A DNA stretch of 64,000 nucleotides from Augochlora pura (taxonomy: Eukaryota > Arthropoda > Insecta > Hymenoptera > Halictidae): positions 12,358,746-12,422,745 of the forward strand of contig NC_135775.1 of the NCBI RefSeq assembly GCF_028453695.1, written 5' to 3'. Within the stretch, counting starts at the first letter, position 1; each line of letters opens with the position of its first letter. A program made the translations under genes and the position numbers. Under the pieces are notes generated by a model. That model was not told where the DNA came from. It ran no database searches and saw only the letters and a program-made list of their open reading frames with translations. Shown piece by piece: positions 48,886-59,774 of this stretch.

Positions 48886-49396
48886 CGTGGACTGGCCGGT
48901 GCCTATTGCATCACCGGGTCGCCACCTTGTAGGATGTGTTTCACGGACTGGCCGTTGCCTATTTCATCAACGGGTCGCCGCCTTAGTAGGAAATTGCGTG
49001 GACTGGCCGTTGCCTATTTCATCAACGGGTCGCCACCTAGGTGTAGGGATATTTCACGGACTGGCCGGTGCCTATTGCATCACCGAGTCGCCGCCTTAGG
49101 TGTGAAGGTTGGAGATTGCGTGGACTGGCCGGTGCCTATTTCATCACCGGGTCGCCACCTGGGTGTAGAGGTAAAGGGTTCGTGGACTGGCCGGTGCCTA
49201 TTGCATCACCGGGTCGCCACCTTAGATAGGAAGTGCGTGGACTGGCCGTTGCCTATTTCATCAACGGGTCGCCACCTGGGGGATAGGTTTTGTTCACGGA
49301 CTGGCCGGTGCCTATTGCATCACCGGGTCGCCACCTTAGATAGGAGGTTGGTTTCGTGGACTAGCCGGTGCCTATTTCATCACCGGGTCGCCACCT
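48886..49396 (+). repeat. Nine-unit minisatellite of covarying hairpins
   Basis: Nine units of 55-64 bp each have a conserved ~42-bp core, starting CRYGGACTGGCCGGTGCCTA and ending GGGTCGCCACCT, plus a variable spacer. The core folds as a 6-bp stem around a 10-nt loop (first unit: 48896-48901 with 48912-48917). In units 1, 5, 6, 8 and 9 the stem is CCGGTG/CACCGG. In units 2, 3 and 7 it is CCGTTG/CAACGG, with both arms changed together. Unit 4 has CCGGTG/CACCGA, one terminal mismatch. Outer bases GAC and GTC can extend the stem past a TGG bulge. Confidence 0.9.
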
Positions 49397-49805
49397 CAGT
49401 TGGGTAATGGGGTTTTGGATTGACTCTAATTTGCCTCGTAACTTCAAAGAAATATTAATAGATACACCTCGAGCGGTAAAGGTGTGTCTTTGTGAGATCG
49501 TTACCAACAACTGACTCGAACTGGGAGATGGAATAAAATAACTTGTACACTGAATTGAAAGTAAACTAATATAATCTAACAACTTCAGTCTGTTACAAGT
49601 GCGTAAGTGTAGAGTATGATTCGCGATGGTCCTAAGACACGCTCCCTGGTTTTCGCACCAAGTCGGCGGGGGTTAACTATTGCTCGAAGGAGAACTGGGC
49701 TCGATCTTGCTACGTCTCGCGTCACGATTTGATTTGAAACTGCCCCCTGAGTAGAAAAATCTCAGCTCTTTTATATGAAGCTAAACTAGAAAATTCGGTA
49801 GTGGG

Positions 49806-49977
49806 GACCGCGCCTACGTGACCCAGATCATGCCGTGGATGATACCGAGAATCGGTGACGTGTGACCCTTATTGAACTCGCGCCTAGATTAGGGCGAAGA
49901 CCGGGCCTACGTGACCAGACCGTACCGCGGATGATACCGAGAATCGCGAATGTGTGGCCCTTATTGAATGCACGCTT
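49806..49977 (+). repeat. 93-bp tandem duplication inside LTR B
   Basis: GACCGCGCCTACGTGACC at 49806 recurs as GACCGGGCCTACGTGACC at 49899, each followed by GGATGATACCGAGAATCG and CCCTTATTGAA. The short copy at 33751 has only one such unit, so the duplication arose within the family or within this copy. Confidence 0.85.
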
Positions 49978-50181
49978 ATACGGTGAATTAGATATTCTAT
50001 TTTTGAATGAAAGCACTGCGTTCACCGCCGACGTTATCTAGCGTATGCCTTCAAGAAGGAAAGAAAAACGTCGGGAAAAAATCTCCGTACGTAACACTAT
50101 ATATAGTATGTATTAGCTATATATATATTTTTTTTGTAATGTATTGTTCATATACACTTTCACTGTAACCGTTTACTTTAA

Positions 50182-50213
50182 TGACTAATAATACAGTTTT
50201 GTATTATTAGTCA
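50182..50213. repeat. Perfect hairpin, 14-bp stem, 4-nt loop
   Basis: TGACTAATAATACA, GTTT, TGTATTATTAGTCA: an uninterrupted palindrome close to the right end of the split TTAA MITE. It parallels the subterminal palindromes of its relatives. Confidence 0.9.
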
Positions 50214-50240
50214 TATTAGGCGTCGTGCCTAAGAGGTTAA

Positions 50241-53200
50241 AAACCAACCACGTAATCAGAACAGGTGTTATCACAAATAATGATAGTACCAAAAAACGAC
50301 TTTCCAATCAACTGTCTTTAGTTAAAGCATTTTACTGAAACATTCTTGAAGCCTCTCACTTCATTTAAAAAAAAAGGAAAATTCAATGAATTGAATACAA
50401 GCTATAAATAACATAATGACGGAAAGAAACATGAAAAAGGAAATTGTAACCAGAGCAGATTCATACAGTTCAAATACACGTATTACTTTATCTTAGAAGT
50501 CATGCATTATTAATAATATTTCAGAAAGATTCTGTGGATATAATTCTAGTACAAAGAATGAAAAAACAAACGGCTATTGTTTGGTCAAACGCAACTTTTG
50601 TAATGCTTCTACTGTATTCGATTGTAACGTTTGATAAAAATGATTGTAACCTCTATTGTAGTGGGAATGAAGACACAATTGGTAAATTTGTATCGTCATA
50701 GAATTCCGTTTGAAAATGGTACAAAAGACTACGGTAAAACCGTGTCTATCGGTCGACAAAATATCTTTGCCTTTCAGTGCCTTTTATTCTGCCTCGTTTG
50801 TCGAACGTGTTGGGAAACTACGACCAGTGGTCACGTATGCAAAACCGGGGCGACACAATTTCAGGACCGCTACAAATTCTCAACTGTTCGTTCATTTTCG
50901 CGTCGTTTTATACTCTGCACTTTTCGCTTGACTATAGCCATGAAATACTTTTGTTCGGAAATTACATCAAAAATACAAAACTGTTAAATATATCCAGATA
51001 ATGGTATTCTTTTGAACTTTCTATTATCTGGGCTCCTCTGCCATGCAAATCATGGTCTTTGTATCGTCGAAACTCATTAACGGTCCAGTATACACTTTAA
51101 GCATCGTCAAAAACCGTTTTACCAATACACTAACTACACAAATTATTTTTATAATTCATTCCTATCTCAAATAATACAACAAATCGTGGTTTATCTTCGC
51201 GTAACGTATAAAACTTATTGTCGATTTAATGTTCTTTTTTCATTTTGCCATGTATAAATCGAAAACTGTTTCACAGTACTTTCCAAAGATTGTAAGATCC
51301 AAGCGAAAGAGCATTGTATCCAGTGTGAAGCAATAGAAACGAGTCATCGGGAGCGCTTTATTTCGAGTTTCGTAGATCGAATTACAGTAGTTTATCTTGC
51401 GCGAAAGTGTACACGTATCGTTTCGACCGTACCGCGCCATAAATCTGTTGTTCGGAAGAATAAATGTGTGCAACGGATCAATCGTTGAAATGATTTCGAT
51501 GGAATCGATCCGACTCGTAAAATCCTGCAGCAACATTTTATATCCCCACACTCTCAATTTCGCAAAGTCGGTTATTGACGAATAACCCGGCGGACTTTAC
51601 GAGATCGTCCGGTACGTGGCCTGAGAATCGAGCGTTTGACAAACATTTTATGTCTCCGGTCGATTTCACCGACGACCAAGCCGAACCATTCCCCGCGACG
51701 GAACGGTTCGAGCTATTCAATCGTTGGACAATCGATTACAAGTACGTGGCACTGGTTCCCGTCACGAAACTGAGATTCATGATTACCGATAGCGGAGAAA
51801 ATTTCCGAAAATTTCAAGACTCGTTAAATGTTCAAGCTACTTTCTAATCAGTTCATTCTGACAAAGTTTTGCCATTTTTGGCTAAAGCAAAATTTGCGTC
51901 CACGAAGTTCGCCGTCTTTTTCAAGATAGAATAAATATTGTTGATATTGAATTTTTTCATATCCTTCGGTAATAAAATTTTTGATTTATATATGTGTCGC
52001 GAAAAATATTTCACTTAATATCAGCCAGCGACAAAAATATTTTAAAGCGTGGCGGTAGATATTCAAAACTGAATTTTATAACATGTAAATGTTTGCCATT
52101 CTTCTGAAATCGGAATGAAATATTGTTCGGCCGTTCATTTCATGTCGAGTCGATGGAAGGAAAACATTACCTTGTTTCTATAAATATTGGACTTTTCAGC
52201 AAGCATACGCCAACAACACAGACAAATAAGTAATTAATCAAAGTTGGATACACATATTATTCTAATTCCTTTCACTACTTTGTAATCGGTCATAGCGTTT
52301 CTCGTGATTGCGGCATTCAATTTCCGTACGTATTCTTCTAAAAGTTGGCAGTATTGGCACATGAAAAAAACTCTAAGCAAATGAAAGCTATAATCGTTAC
52401 CCCTTTTTTATTCAAAACAATGTAATGATAGAGAAGAGAAATAATGCAAAGCAAAAAATGGCTCAATGGCACGGCAATTGGAGCAGCTACCTTAATGTGC
52501 TCGTGACAAGAACAAATCAAAGATCCGATAAATCGTTGAACAATAACGAAATTGATAAATGCTATTTACTCACATGAAGGAAATGAAAGGGACCAATTCC
52601 TATCGAGTTTCTGCTTCCCTGCACCCGTCGACGTTAACGGTGCAAACATTTTCAATCTACCCATTGCGATCCACGAAAGAATTACGGTCTCAGCTAACAA
52701 TTGCGCAAAGAGGAAGCTCGATCAATAGGATATAGATAATCGTTCGAGCGGCTGTTTAAACATAAACTCCGCAACACAGTCAGTCAATGTTGGCATTACG
52801 AATCAGAGTGCATCAGGGTTCCCCAGTTCCTCCTTGACGCGGCATATTTCACCGCATCGGTGCGCACGCCTCGACAATCCGACTTGCCTTCGCCATTATA
52901 CTTCAGTTACCGGCACGGGATTTGTATCTTGTCAACTTTATCCGCGTCCGTGCAGCTACGGCCCTTTGCAGCAAAGCGACTCCTCTTCGATTCTCCATTC
53001 CCCAACCCTCCCCTTTTCTCCTCAGCCCCGTCGTATTCGGTGGAATTGGAAAATTGAGGAGGCTCCCTTTGTTCGAAGGAATCCGCTCCGTCGACGCAAA
53101 GTGGCACTCCGTCCGCGGAATATTCTCCATTAAAACGGTTCCGCGGAACACGTTCGATGAATTTCCCTTTTCCCTCGCGGAATCTTTCTCGCGAACCTCG

Positions 53201-54559
53201 CGTCCGATTCCCATGGGCGCGATCTTTGTGCTGTTGCGTACAGAAAGTTTCACCTGCGTGGAACGTGCAACTAGACAAAAATGTCCAGGAACCCGAGTCT
53301 AAACATGCACAAAGCTCATATCCCTAACAATAGTGATAGCAAGAATTTTGTGCTACACAGTGGCCAAAAATTCGTTCCTCATTGGGCAGTATACCAACGA
53401 TACTCGTATCGTAAATCGATTGTAATAATAATAAGATCTTGTAGTATGCGATAACTTAGTTTACCATATTTAAGTTTCGTTTATATCAAATTTTTCTCGA
53501 GATGTACCTACCTGATTATCTTCCATAGTCATTTCAAAATAGTGGCGACTAGAGATAAGCAGATATGGATCAATTCACTATTCTTGCAATACATGGTAAC
53601 CGTGTAGTACAAGAAACGTCAAGTCCACAACCCTCTTAAAAATAGTAACGACATGGTGGTAAAAGAGACATTGGCAAAGTCTACGACAATCAAAATTCCC
53701 GAAACACGCAATCCTCAATCACGCACAGCTGCCGCGGCTCTCTGTTCGAAATAGAGCCATGTAGTGCTGCGGAACGCATCTTTCGCGTGTTTGTGCGTTT
53801 GCTACCATAGGAAAGGCAAGCTGTAATTCCCACGGAATTACAATATCGAGCGCAGTCGGCTGATTGCTATCGGATTGTGGCTTATTCATGATCCGGTCCG
53901 AAAGAACGCGACCGAAGAGGGTGAAACTGATCGCGAGCCGTCGAACGCATACCTGTTCGAAGATCATCTAGAATGCATGCAGCTATTATGTGCTCATCCG
54001 AATTACCCCTGCATTTGCGGCGGCCGTTGCGGCGAAATAAACGCTGATGAACACGGCGCTTGCAGTCGCTTCGAACGTCTCGGAGAAAGAACTGCGAAGA
54101 GTAATTATCTGACGAGAAGAAAAATACTTTCAAAGAAGTTTCTTACCTGCTTATATGTATGATGTTTTTCAGTTCTATATTATTTTCAATTCCTTTGTCA
54201 TTAATATATTCTTTAAAAAATAGGAGAACTTGCACATGTCGCGTGTCTGCATTAACTCTGGTGATCAGGTGTTGATAACAGATAAATTAAATCTTATTTA
54301 AATTTAAAATAAATGCATAATGTATATATCTATCAAATTCTGTTGAAAATCATTGTTATAAGTCCAGCACGATTATTACAAGGGATTAATAAAACTACTG
54401 GTGGCTTCAAAATAAAATCGAACTATTACAAAGTGATCCAAAATATTGCAAATGGAATCATAGAATAGAATTCTTAATTTTGGTGATTGAAGTAGTAATT
54501 AATAAAATTAATAAAACTAAAAAAATAAATTAATAAGGCTATCAGAATAAAATATTAAA
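50241..54559. other. No gene recognised
   Basis: AT-rich with CpG-rich patches at 51360-51840, 52560-53310 and 53700-54120. The open frames there overlap on both strands. The plus frame 53875-54162 (95 codons) is Cys-containing (CMQLLCAHPNYPCICGGRCG) but matches no cysteine-rich family I know. Confidence 0.4.
52834..53302. other. Stop-poor CpG-rich block, coding status unproven
   Basis: Four frames on both strands are open for roughly 100-126 codons across the same 450 bp (plus 52834-53133 and 52922-53302; minus 52903-53253 and 52907-53278). Simultaneous openness in opposing frames is a composition effect more often than coding. No domain is seen in any of them. It could be a promoter-proximal or untranslated exon, or conserved noncoding DNA. 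Confidence 0.2.
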
Positions 54560-54563
54560 ATAT

Positions 54564-55028
54564 TGTGGTACCGGGAATATTTCGGCACCCAATACATAAT
54601 TCTAAGAGTAGGCTTAAGGACATTAGCGTAAAGTTGTGTAGTTGTAAAAAAGAGAAAGCGACGTTGACCTGCCCCGAGCTGCGAGTACCGATGGGTCCTC
54701 GGCCTATCGGTGATGCGAATGCCCACATCTGGGGTTTGCGGAAATTTGGGAAAGAGAGGTAGGTAACTATAAAAATCCGAGTCGGGGTTGGAACGGGAAG
54801 ATTCTTGTTTAAAAAGTCGTTGCGAAAAGGTCGCAGATTAATTTGTGTAAAGTAAAGAGTCGTAGTAGTATACGCGTTGTAATAAGTCGTACGTAGTTGA
54901 AAGTTGTATTTATAAGTTGTCGTAGTAGTAGGATTAACAAGTTGTTAAACCGCGCAAATATTGTACAATATAGTCTAATTTCTATTCGATCCAAATTAAT
55001 CAAGTATAACGAATATATTTTTACTACA
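54564..55028 (+). mobile_element. Solo LTR, family D (465 bp)
   Basis: Starts TGTGGTACCGGGAATA and ends ATATTTTTACTACA (TGTGGTA/TACTACA near-inverted ends), flanked by ATAT on both sides (54560-54563, 55029-55032). A promoter-like TATAAAAA lies at 54768-54775, followed by GT-rich sequence (AAGTCGT and GTAGTAG words) as in R-U5 regions. The AT-rich target makes the 4-bp duplication weaker evidence than for the other LTRs. No internal element sequence and no second copy are seen in the window. Confidence 0.6.
54768..54775 (+). promoter_or_regulatory. TATA box within LTR D
   Basis: TATAAAAA in the middle of a putative LTR, where an LTR's own promoter would be expected. Position and context are the only support. 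Confidence 0.4.
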
Positions 55029-55032
55029 ATAT

Positions 55033-57238
55033 TCTTTCAAAATTAGAAGAAATTTTTGTTCGCTATTTAAATTAAACAATTAGTAAAGCTACTAGAATAA
55101 AATGTTGAAATATCCTTGCAAACATTACGAGAAATTCTTGTAAGATAGTCAACTAAAAAAAACTGTTACGACCAAGTCCTGTGACTACGTTCTAGTAAAT
55201 ACAGCACGAAGCTTTCCACGGACTGTAGATTCAGTACTTCGTCGCGCATCGCAAACGATTGCGAAGCGTAATCGAAAATCTATGTAAACAGTAAATCATC
55301 TTCAAGAGCAGTGCGAATGTGCGTCTCGTGTTCGTCGTGAAAGGTTCGCTCCATATTTCCCTCATTCCTCAAAAACAGCTCAAAGATTTACAGAAAATTG
55401 TAACGTAATAAATCCGTGCTAGAGTCCATTGTTTCCGAAGCCATCGAACTCACGAAATACCCCTTTATCCCCGACGTTGACGCCTAAGTCTGACCACTCG
55501 ACCTTATAACCGTCGCGACGGTAGTTTCAATCTCCCATCGTCCCACGTGCACGGTGGGCTCTTCCTTTTTCTCTTAGACTGTCGAAACGCATTTCGGAGT
55601 GATTTACGTCGAAGTGGTTCTGCAGGTAGTTTTTCCAAAGCCGGTTTAGTACTCGATCAACCACGGTACAACATCCAGGAAGATTACCAATTTCAACGAA
55701 ATCACTTTGTGTGTTTCACCATTTACGATGAGAGAAATTCTGTTCGTTTCGGAACAAAGAAATATCGGTCGAATTCCCATTTCGTTACCACGCATTTGTT
55801 CGCAAATGCATTTAAACGAACTTTTCGCACTCGTCATTTAGATTACGCTAGGTTAGTCACCTGCACAGTCACTGACGAATAATTTGTGACGTAAACTTTA
55901 CATTGTTAGACATTGTAAACAGCACTCCATTAATATCTTATGAATCCATTTTACATTATGAACATTCAATTATGAAGATGATTCGTACAATAAGCTCATT
56001 ATGAATCGCCCTTCACTCAAATTTTCCTTAATCATGTTGGAACAAAACGCTGTTACAAGAATACTGTGTCATACAGGGTGACTGATTGTGAGTCACGACA
56101 CAATGGCGAAGGAAATGATGCTACTGGGAGAAACAAACCTGGAATAATAGAATATAATATTTTACCTCGAGCAACTATGTCTGATCATGGCACACCATTT
56201 CTACGTCTTAGCGGAGAAAAAATACCATTTTCTACGTGCGCCTTATTTTCTCACATAGTACCACGTGCTTTTCAGTTATACCATGAATAATGGAACGCTT
56301 TGTGCATGAAATGCAACCAGATGCTATGGAATTCTCTCTAAATGCAGACAAGTTCGAGACAACTGGATTTCTTCATATTATTGTAACAAAATCGCAACAG
56401 CCACTTTGAGACAAATTGTTAACAACAAATCTACCGTGTCGTTAAAAACGACCAATTTTACGTTCTCTACTTTAAAATTGTTTAATTTATAAAAGCATCT
56501 TTCGCAATAGGCGTTATAACAAGAATTAAACATTACAATAAAAATAGCAAAATATCTAGATAAATTTGCACTTGTAATTTTTAAAAAGCTTCGCGCGCTA
56601 TACATATTTTTAAGTTATATCGTTTTTCATCCATTTTTTTATAAAATACATAAACTATCCGAGTTTGAGAGTGCAGTTCTTTGCGAGCAAGTCGCTCGAT
56701 AAATTTTCGTAGGAATTATTTTACGCACGATGTCTCTTGACGAGCGGTTAACTGCCTTACTCGCATTTACTGGCGTCACTGCCACCTTTTTTTTTGCAGC
56801 CATGTCGCTTGTCCCCGCCCTTCATGGACGCACTTTTTGTAGCCTTCTTTACATCGGCATACGGTCCATGAAGCTTTTACTACGCCGACACGGCTTCCCC
56901 TTTGCCGGTACGTGTTGTTAGAAAATTCTTTGTCACCTTTTATACGTCGCAAACGAGCCGGCGCGGCGAGTCCTGATTAGTAGAATGCCTTTCAATTAAT
57001 CCCGCTGTTACTGGGCCGTGTTAGATAATTAGGCGCGAAGCGAAACGTCTGTGATTATGGCCATTTATGCAAATCTGGAATTTCCTCGTATAATTTATAA
57101 CTCTATGAAGTGTTTTTACGGAAACGAGTAATTACAGGCGAGTCGATTCCTCGCTTAAAATGCACGCCCGCGACTGAAACTCCGCCGTTTCGATGTGCCG
57201 CGTATTTGCCGAAACGAAAATAGCACTGCACGAAGATA
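55033..57238. other. No gene recognised
   Basis: Mixed sequence. The 111-codon plus frame at 55547-55882 has no recognised domain and an antisense frame opposite it. Otherwise AT-rich, with a CpG-rich end at about 56930-57230. Confidence 0.4.
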
Positions 57239-57270
57239 GGGAGAGAGAGAGAGAGAGGGGGGGGGGGGGA
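57239..57270. repeat. (GA)n followed by 13-bp poly-G
   Basis: GAGAGAGAGAGAGAGA runs into 13 consecutive G (57257-57269). Simple repeat. Confidence 0.92.
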
Positions 57271-59456
57271 AGTGATGACGACAAAATTGAATGGATTAGA
57301 TCAATGTCAGGATCAAATCAGGTACAGGTAGCATTGTCTAATTAGCTATGCAGTGTAACCGAGCATTATGTAAATCGTGTTCGATCTGTAGACATGGTAA
57401 ACCCTGTAACGAGTTACAATCGCCAGCAATGGCCATAATTGCTTTCTGCATTGTTCATTCCAATAATGCAGATACCATATCTCACCCAGTTTGGCAAATT
57501 CTTGACGAGTCTAGTACAGTAATTTACGGACGAGGATACTTCATATGTACCGTCATTAATACACAAAGTTTTATTATTGAAAAACCAAGCCTTCAAAAAT
57601 AAAGGACAAAAAAAGAGTGGTACAAAATTAATATTACAAATTTATAAACAGATATCGATTCTTCACTTACGTTTTTAAAAACTTAGAATTGCAGTTCAGA
57701 AAAATTTAGTTGAAATATTATCTGAGAATAACAAAATGGTTACAACAGAAGTAATAGTGTCAAAATAATTTATAGGAAGAAAATAATTTTCCAAAAATTC
57801 ATATTTGACCAAAAGAGCCTCGTTCCAGTATAGTACATAAAAAAGTTACCTCGTTCCTGCGATAGTATAAACTTTTTGGAAGTGCCTCCCTCGCGTGACG
57901 CGTTCTTGCGCACAATGTGCTCGATTACTATTGGCCAGGCTGCCTAAGCTGCTTCACCGGTAGTTTAGAGAAGTGGGAGAGCTCTTTAATCTCCGAAGCT
58001 TACACTGCAACGCCGGACTGATGCAGCTTGGCAGGTTGCTATATCGCATATAAAACCGATGATTCCCGGTAAACCCTGGTTTCAGGGACTCGCGGAAAAA
58101 TACGGCGACGATCCGGGAGGTTCGGCCGTTTCGTTTTTCCCTGGCGGAACTATTTTTGCGATCGTAACCGTATCAAAGAAGCACGTCAGCTGCGAAACGG
58201 TGCATTAAATTTTTCACTCGGGGGTTTTCGAAGCCCGGACAACTGGCAAAAAAAAATGACGCGCCGGCAGAGCCTCGCCGCGACGAAAGGATCGGACAGA
58301 TGTGAAATGCAAATCCCTTCGAAGCCTTTAGAAACCCGTGCCCGACATTCCCTTCGAGGTTTTTCCCAGCGCGTGTTTTCCCCCGTCTTTATTTTTGTTT
58401 GTTTGTTCGTTCCCCGTAGTTTTTTCATTCTGTCTTTTGACTCGACCGCGCGGCGGCATTACGGGCCATCCGTTGACAACGTCGCAGCCATTTTCCCCGG
58501 CACGCGGCTCGCATAATAACGCATTGTTGTTCGACGGTAACGCGTCGACATGACGTACGCTCGGTGGACGACCGCCGCATGCGACGATTATTCAAATCCT
58601 CGGAAGATCCCGCGTACTGCGCGCCGAGAAAATCAATTATCAGCGCAAGACAATGCCAGCGACTCGCAAATCCACGTAATTCGGAAATTAATCGCTGCCG
58701 ATTATCGTTTCGCGAACGACTAATTGGCCAGCTTACAGCTGCCCCGATCCTCCGTTCGTGCAAAAAAAGTCTTCCGTTCGGTTATCGGGGAATTCCGACA
58801 TGAATAACCGCTGAATACCGGCAGGACCTCCGATTTCCCGTGTTATTGGATTCTTTCGTCGCAAATATTTCAATATATCGTAAACTTTAGTCGTCGATAA
58901 TTTGATTCGGTGTGCCACGGACAGCAGAATATTGAACCGATACCGTGGATGGTATTTTTATCCGTAGTATAGCAAGGAGGGACTGTAAATCCTATGCCAG
59001 TAGAATGCTCCTCCACTTTCGCGTTCTTATACGAACCACACGGGACACGTGTTATATCCTATGTAATAAATTTCTCTAAAGTGGTCCGCATACTTTCAGC
59101 CAGAAATTAATCAAAATTTTATCGTCAAGAAACGACCGTCAAATATCGTTTCGAGGGACGACATTGTTGAACGGGCTACTAACAATACTTCTTTTTTAAC
59201 CACTGATACGATACCAATCGCTTCCAATACGACCCTTTCATACAATCATGTTCCGATTTCAAACAATTTTTAATTCTTCGATATCAGACGTTGATTGACT
59301 CAATCTTAATCATTGCCAGCGTTGCCACTTTCTTGTTTTTCATTTTTAAATGGAAAATTCGACATGCATTGATGATAATCTGACGGAAAGATACTTTTAG
59401 AAGGATTACGGCAAAATTGCTACAAAAGTATGGCCTGAAAGAAACACGGATGTTTA
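57271..59456. other. No gene recognised; CpG-rich island 57880-58930
   Basis: The CpG-rich island contains ATTGGCC (reverse CCAAT-like, about 57932), TATAAAA (58049-58055) and a TCAGGG about 33 bp further on. This could be a core promoter reading plus, but no downstream coding exon is recognised. Open frames of 60-112 codons on both strands at 58186-58918 are domain-free. Confidence 0.35.
58049..58055 (+). promoter_or_regulatory. Possible TATA box in a CpG-rich island
   Basis: TATAAAA preceded by a CCAAT-like box about 115 bp upstream and followed by an initiator-like TCAG slightly further than the usual 30 bp. Without a transcript or exon this is weak. Confidence 0.2.
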
Positions 59457-59774
59457 TACAGGGTAGGGCACAAATTAGTCCCCACAATTTTTCAGCCCCT
59501 TCCGATAGTCTGACAACAAAATGTTTCCTATCAAATTTAGTTAGTATTCGACCGACAAAAGGTACAACGATTTAAATTTAAGAATAAATTGATTTTCGAT
59601 AAACAAAATAAAGTCACCGTTATATTTTTAAATAGATCTGAGCAATTTTAACTTCATAGTACTGTAGGCGATGTCGAAGCCAATTCAACGACCAAGTCCT
59701 CACATGTTGGCAGAAACAAAGACCATCGGAAGGAGTTGAAAAAGAGTGGGGACTAATTTGTACCTCACTCGGTA
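59457..59774. mobile_element. Tc1/mariner-type MITE, 318 bp
   Basis: Left end TACAGGGTAGGGCACAAATT and right end AATTTGTACCTCACTCGGTA are inverted repeats. The match continues inward through AGTCCCC on the left and GGGGACT on the right, about 30 bp in all. Ends are TA, the Tc1/mariner target. The interior is AT-rich and I see no transposase; the minus open frame 59620-59913 overlaps it but resembles no transposase I recognise. Confidence 0.82.

Larger units (their letters stand above)
48815..50096 (+). mobile_element. Solo LTR, family B, long copy (1282 bp) with internal arrays
   Basis: Starts TGTTACGAGCCGAGGGCC and ends CTCCGTACGTAACA, with the 4-bp duplication CTAT on both sides (48811-48814, 50097-50100). 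Both ends match 33751-34089. It is longer because of a nine-unit hairpin minisatellite (48886-49396), a central segment shared with the antisense fragment at 36185-36668, and a 93-bp duplication (49806-49977). A TATA-like CTCTTTTATATG lies near 49768. No gag/pol or second LTR flanks it. The 183-codon open frame at 48856-49407 runs through the minisatellite, whose core lacks stops in all three plus frames, so it is not evidence of a protein. Confidence 0.88.
48721..50240. mobile_element. TTAA-type MITE split by an LTR insertion
   Basis: Left end TTAATCTCTTAGGTACTACT and right end CGTCGTGCCTAAGAGGTTAA are inverted repeats. Removing the LTR at 48815-50096 and one copy of its CTAT duplication leaves about 234 bp, which fits the 250-bp class of TTAA MITEs in this window. 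The right arm carries a perfect 14-bp-stem hairpin (50182-50213). This gives a clear order: MITE first, LTR second. Confidence 0.85.

Noticed and set aside
48856..49407. 183-codon open frame reading as repeated WPLPISSTGR / GLAGAYCITGSP / TGRCLLHHRVA peptides
   Set aside because: The minisatellite core lacks stops in all three plus frames and unit lengths are not multiples of three, so the frame rotates through three peptide versions. This is a by-product of the repeat inside an LTR.
53875..54162. Cys-containing 95-codon frame resembling a small cysteine-rich protein
   Set aside because: Cysteine spacing fits no family I know, there is no signal peptide, and an overlapping antisense frame is equally open.
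55164..56060. Possible LTR starting TGTTACGACCAAG at about 55164
   Set aside because: The start resembles family B ends, but no matching GTAACA end with a target duplication and no second copy was found.
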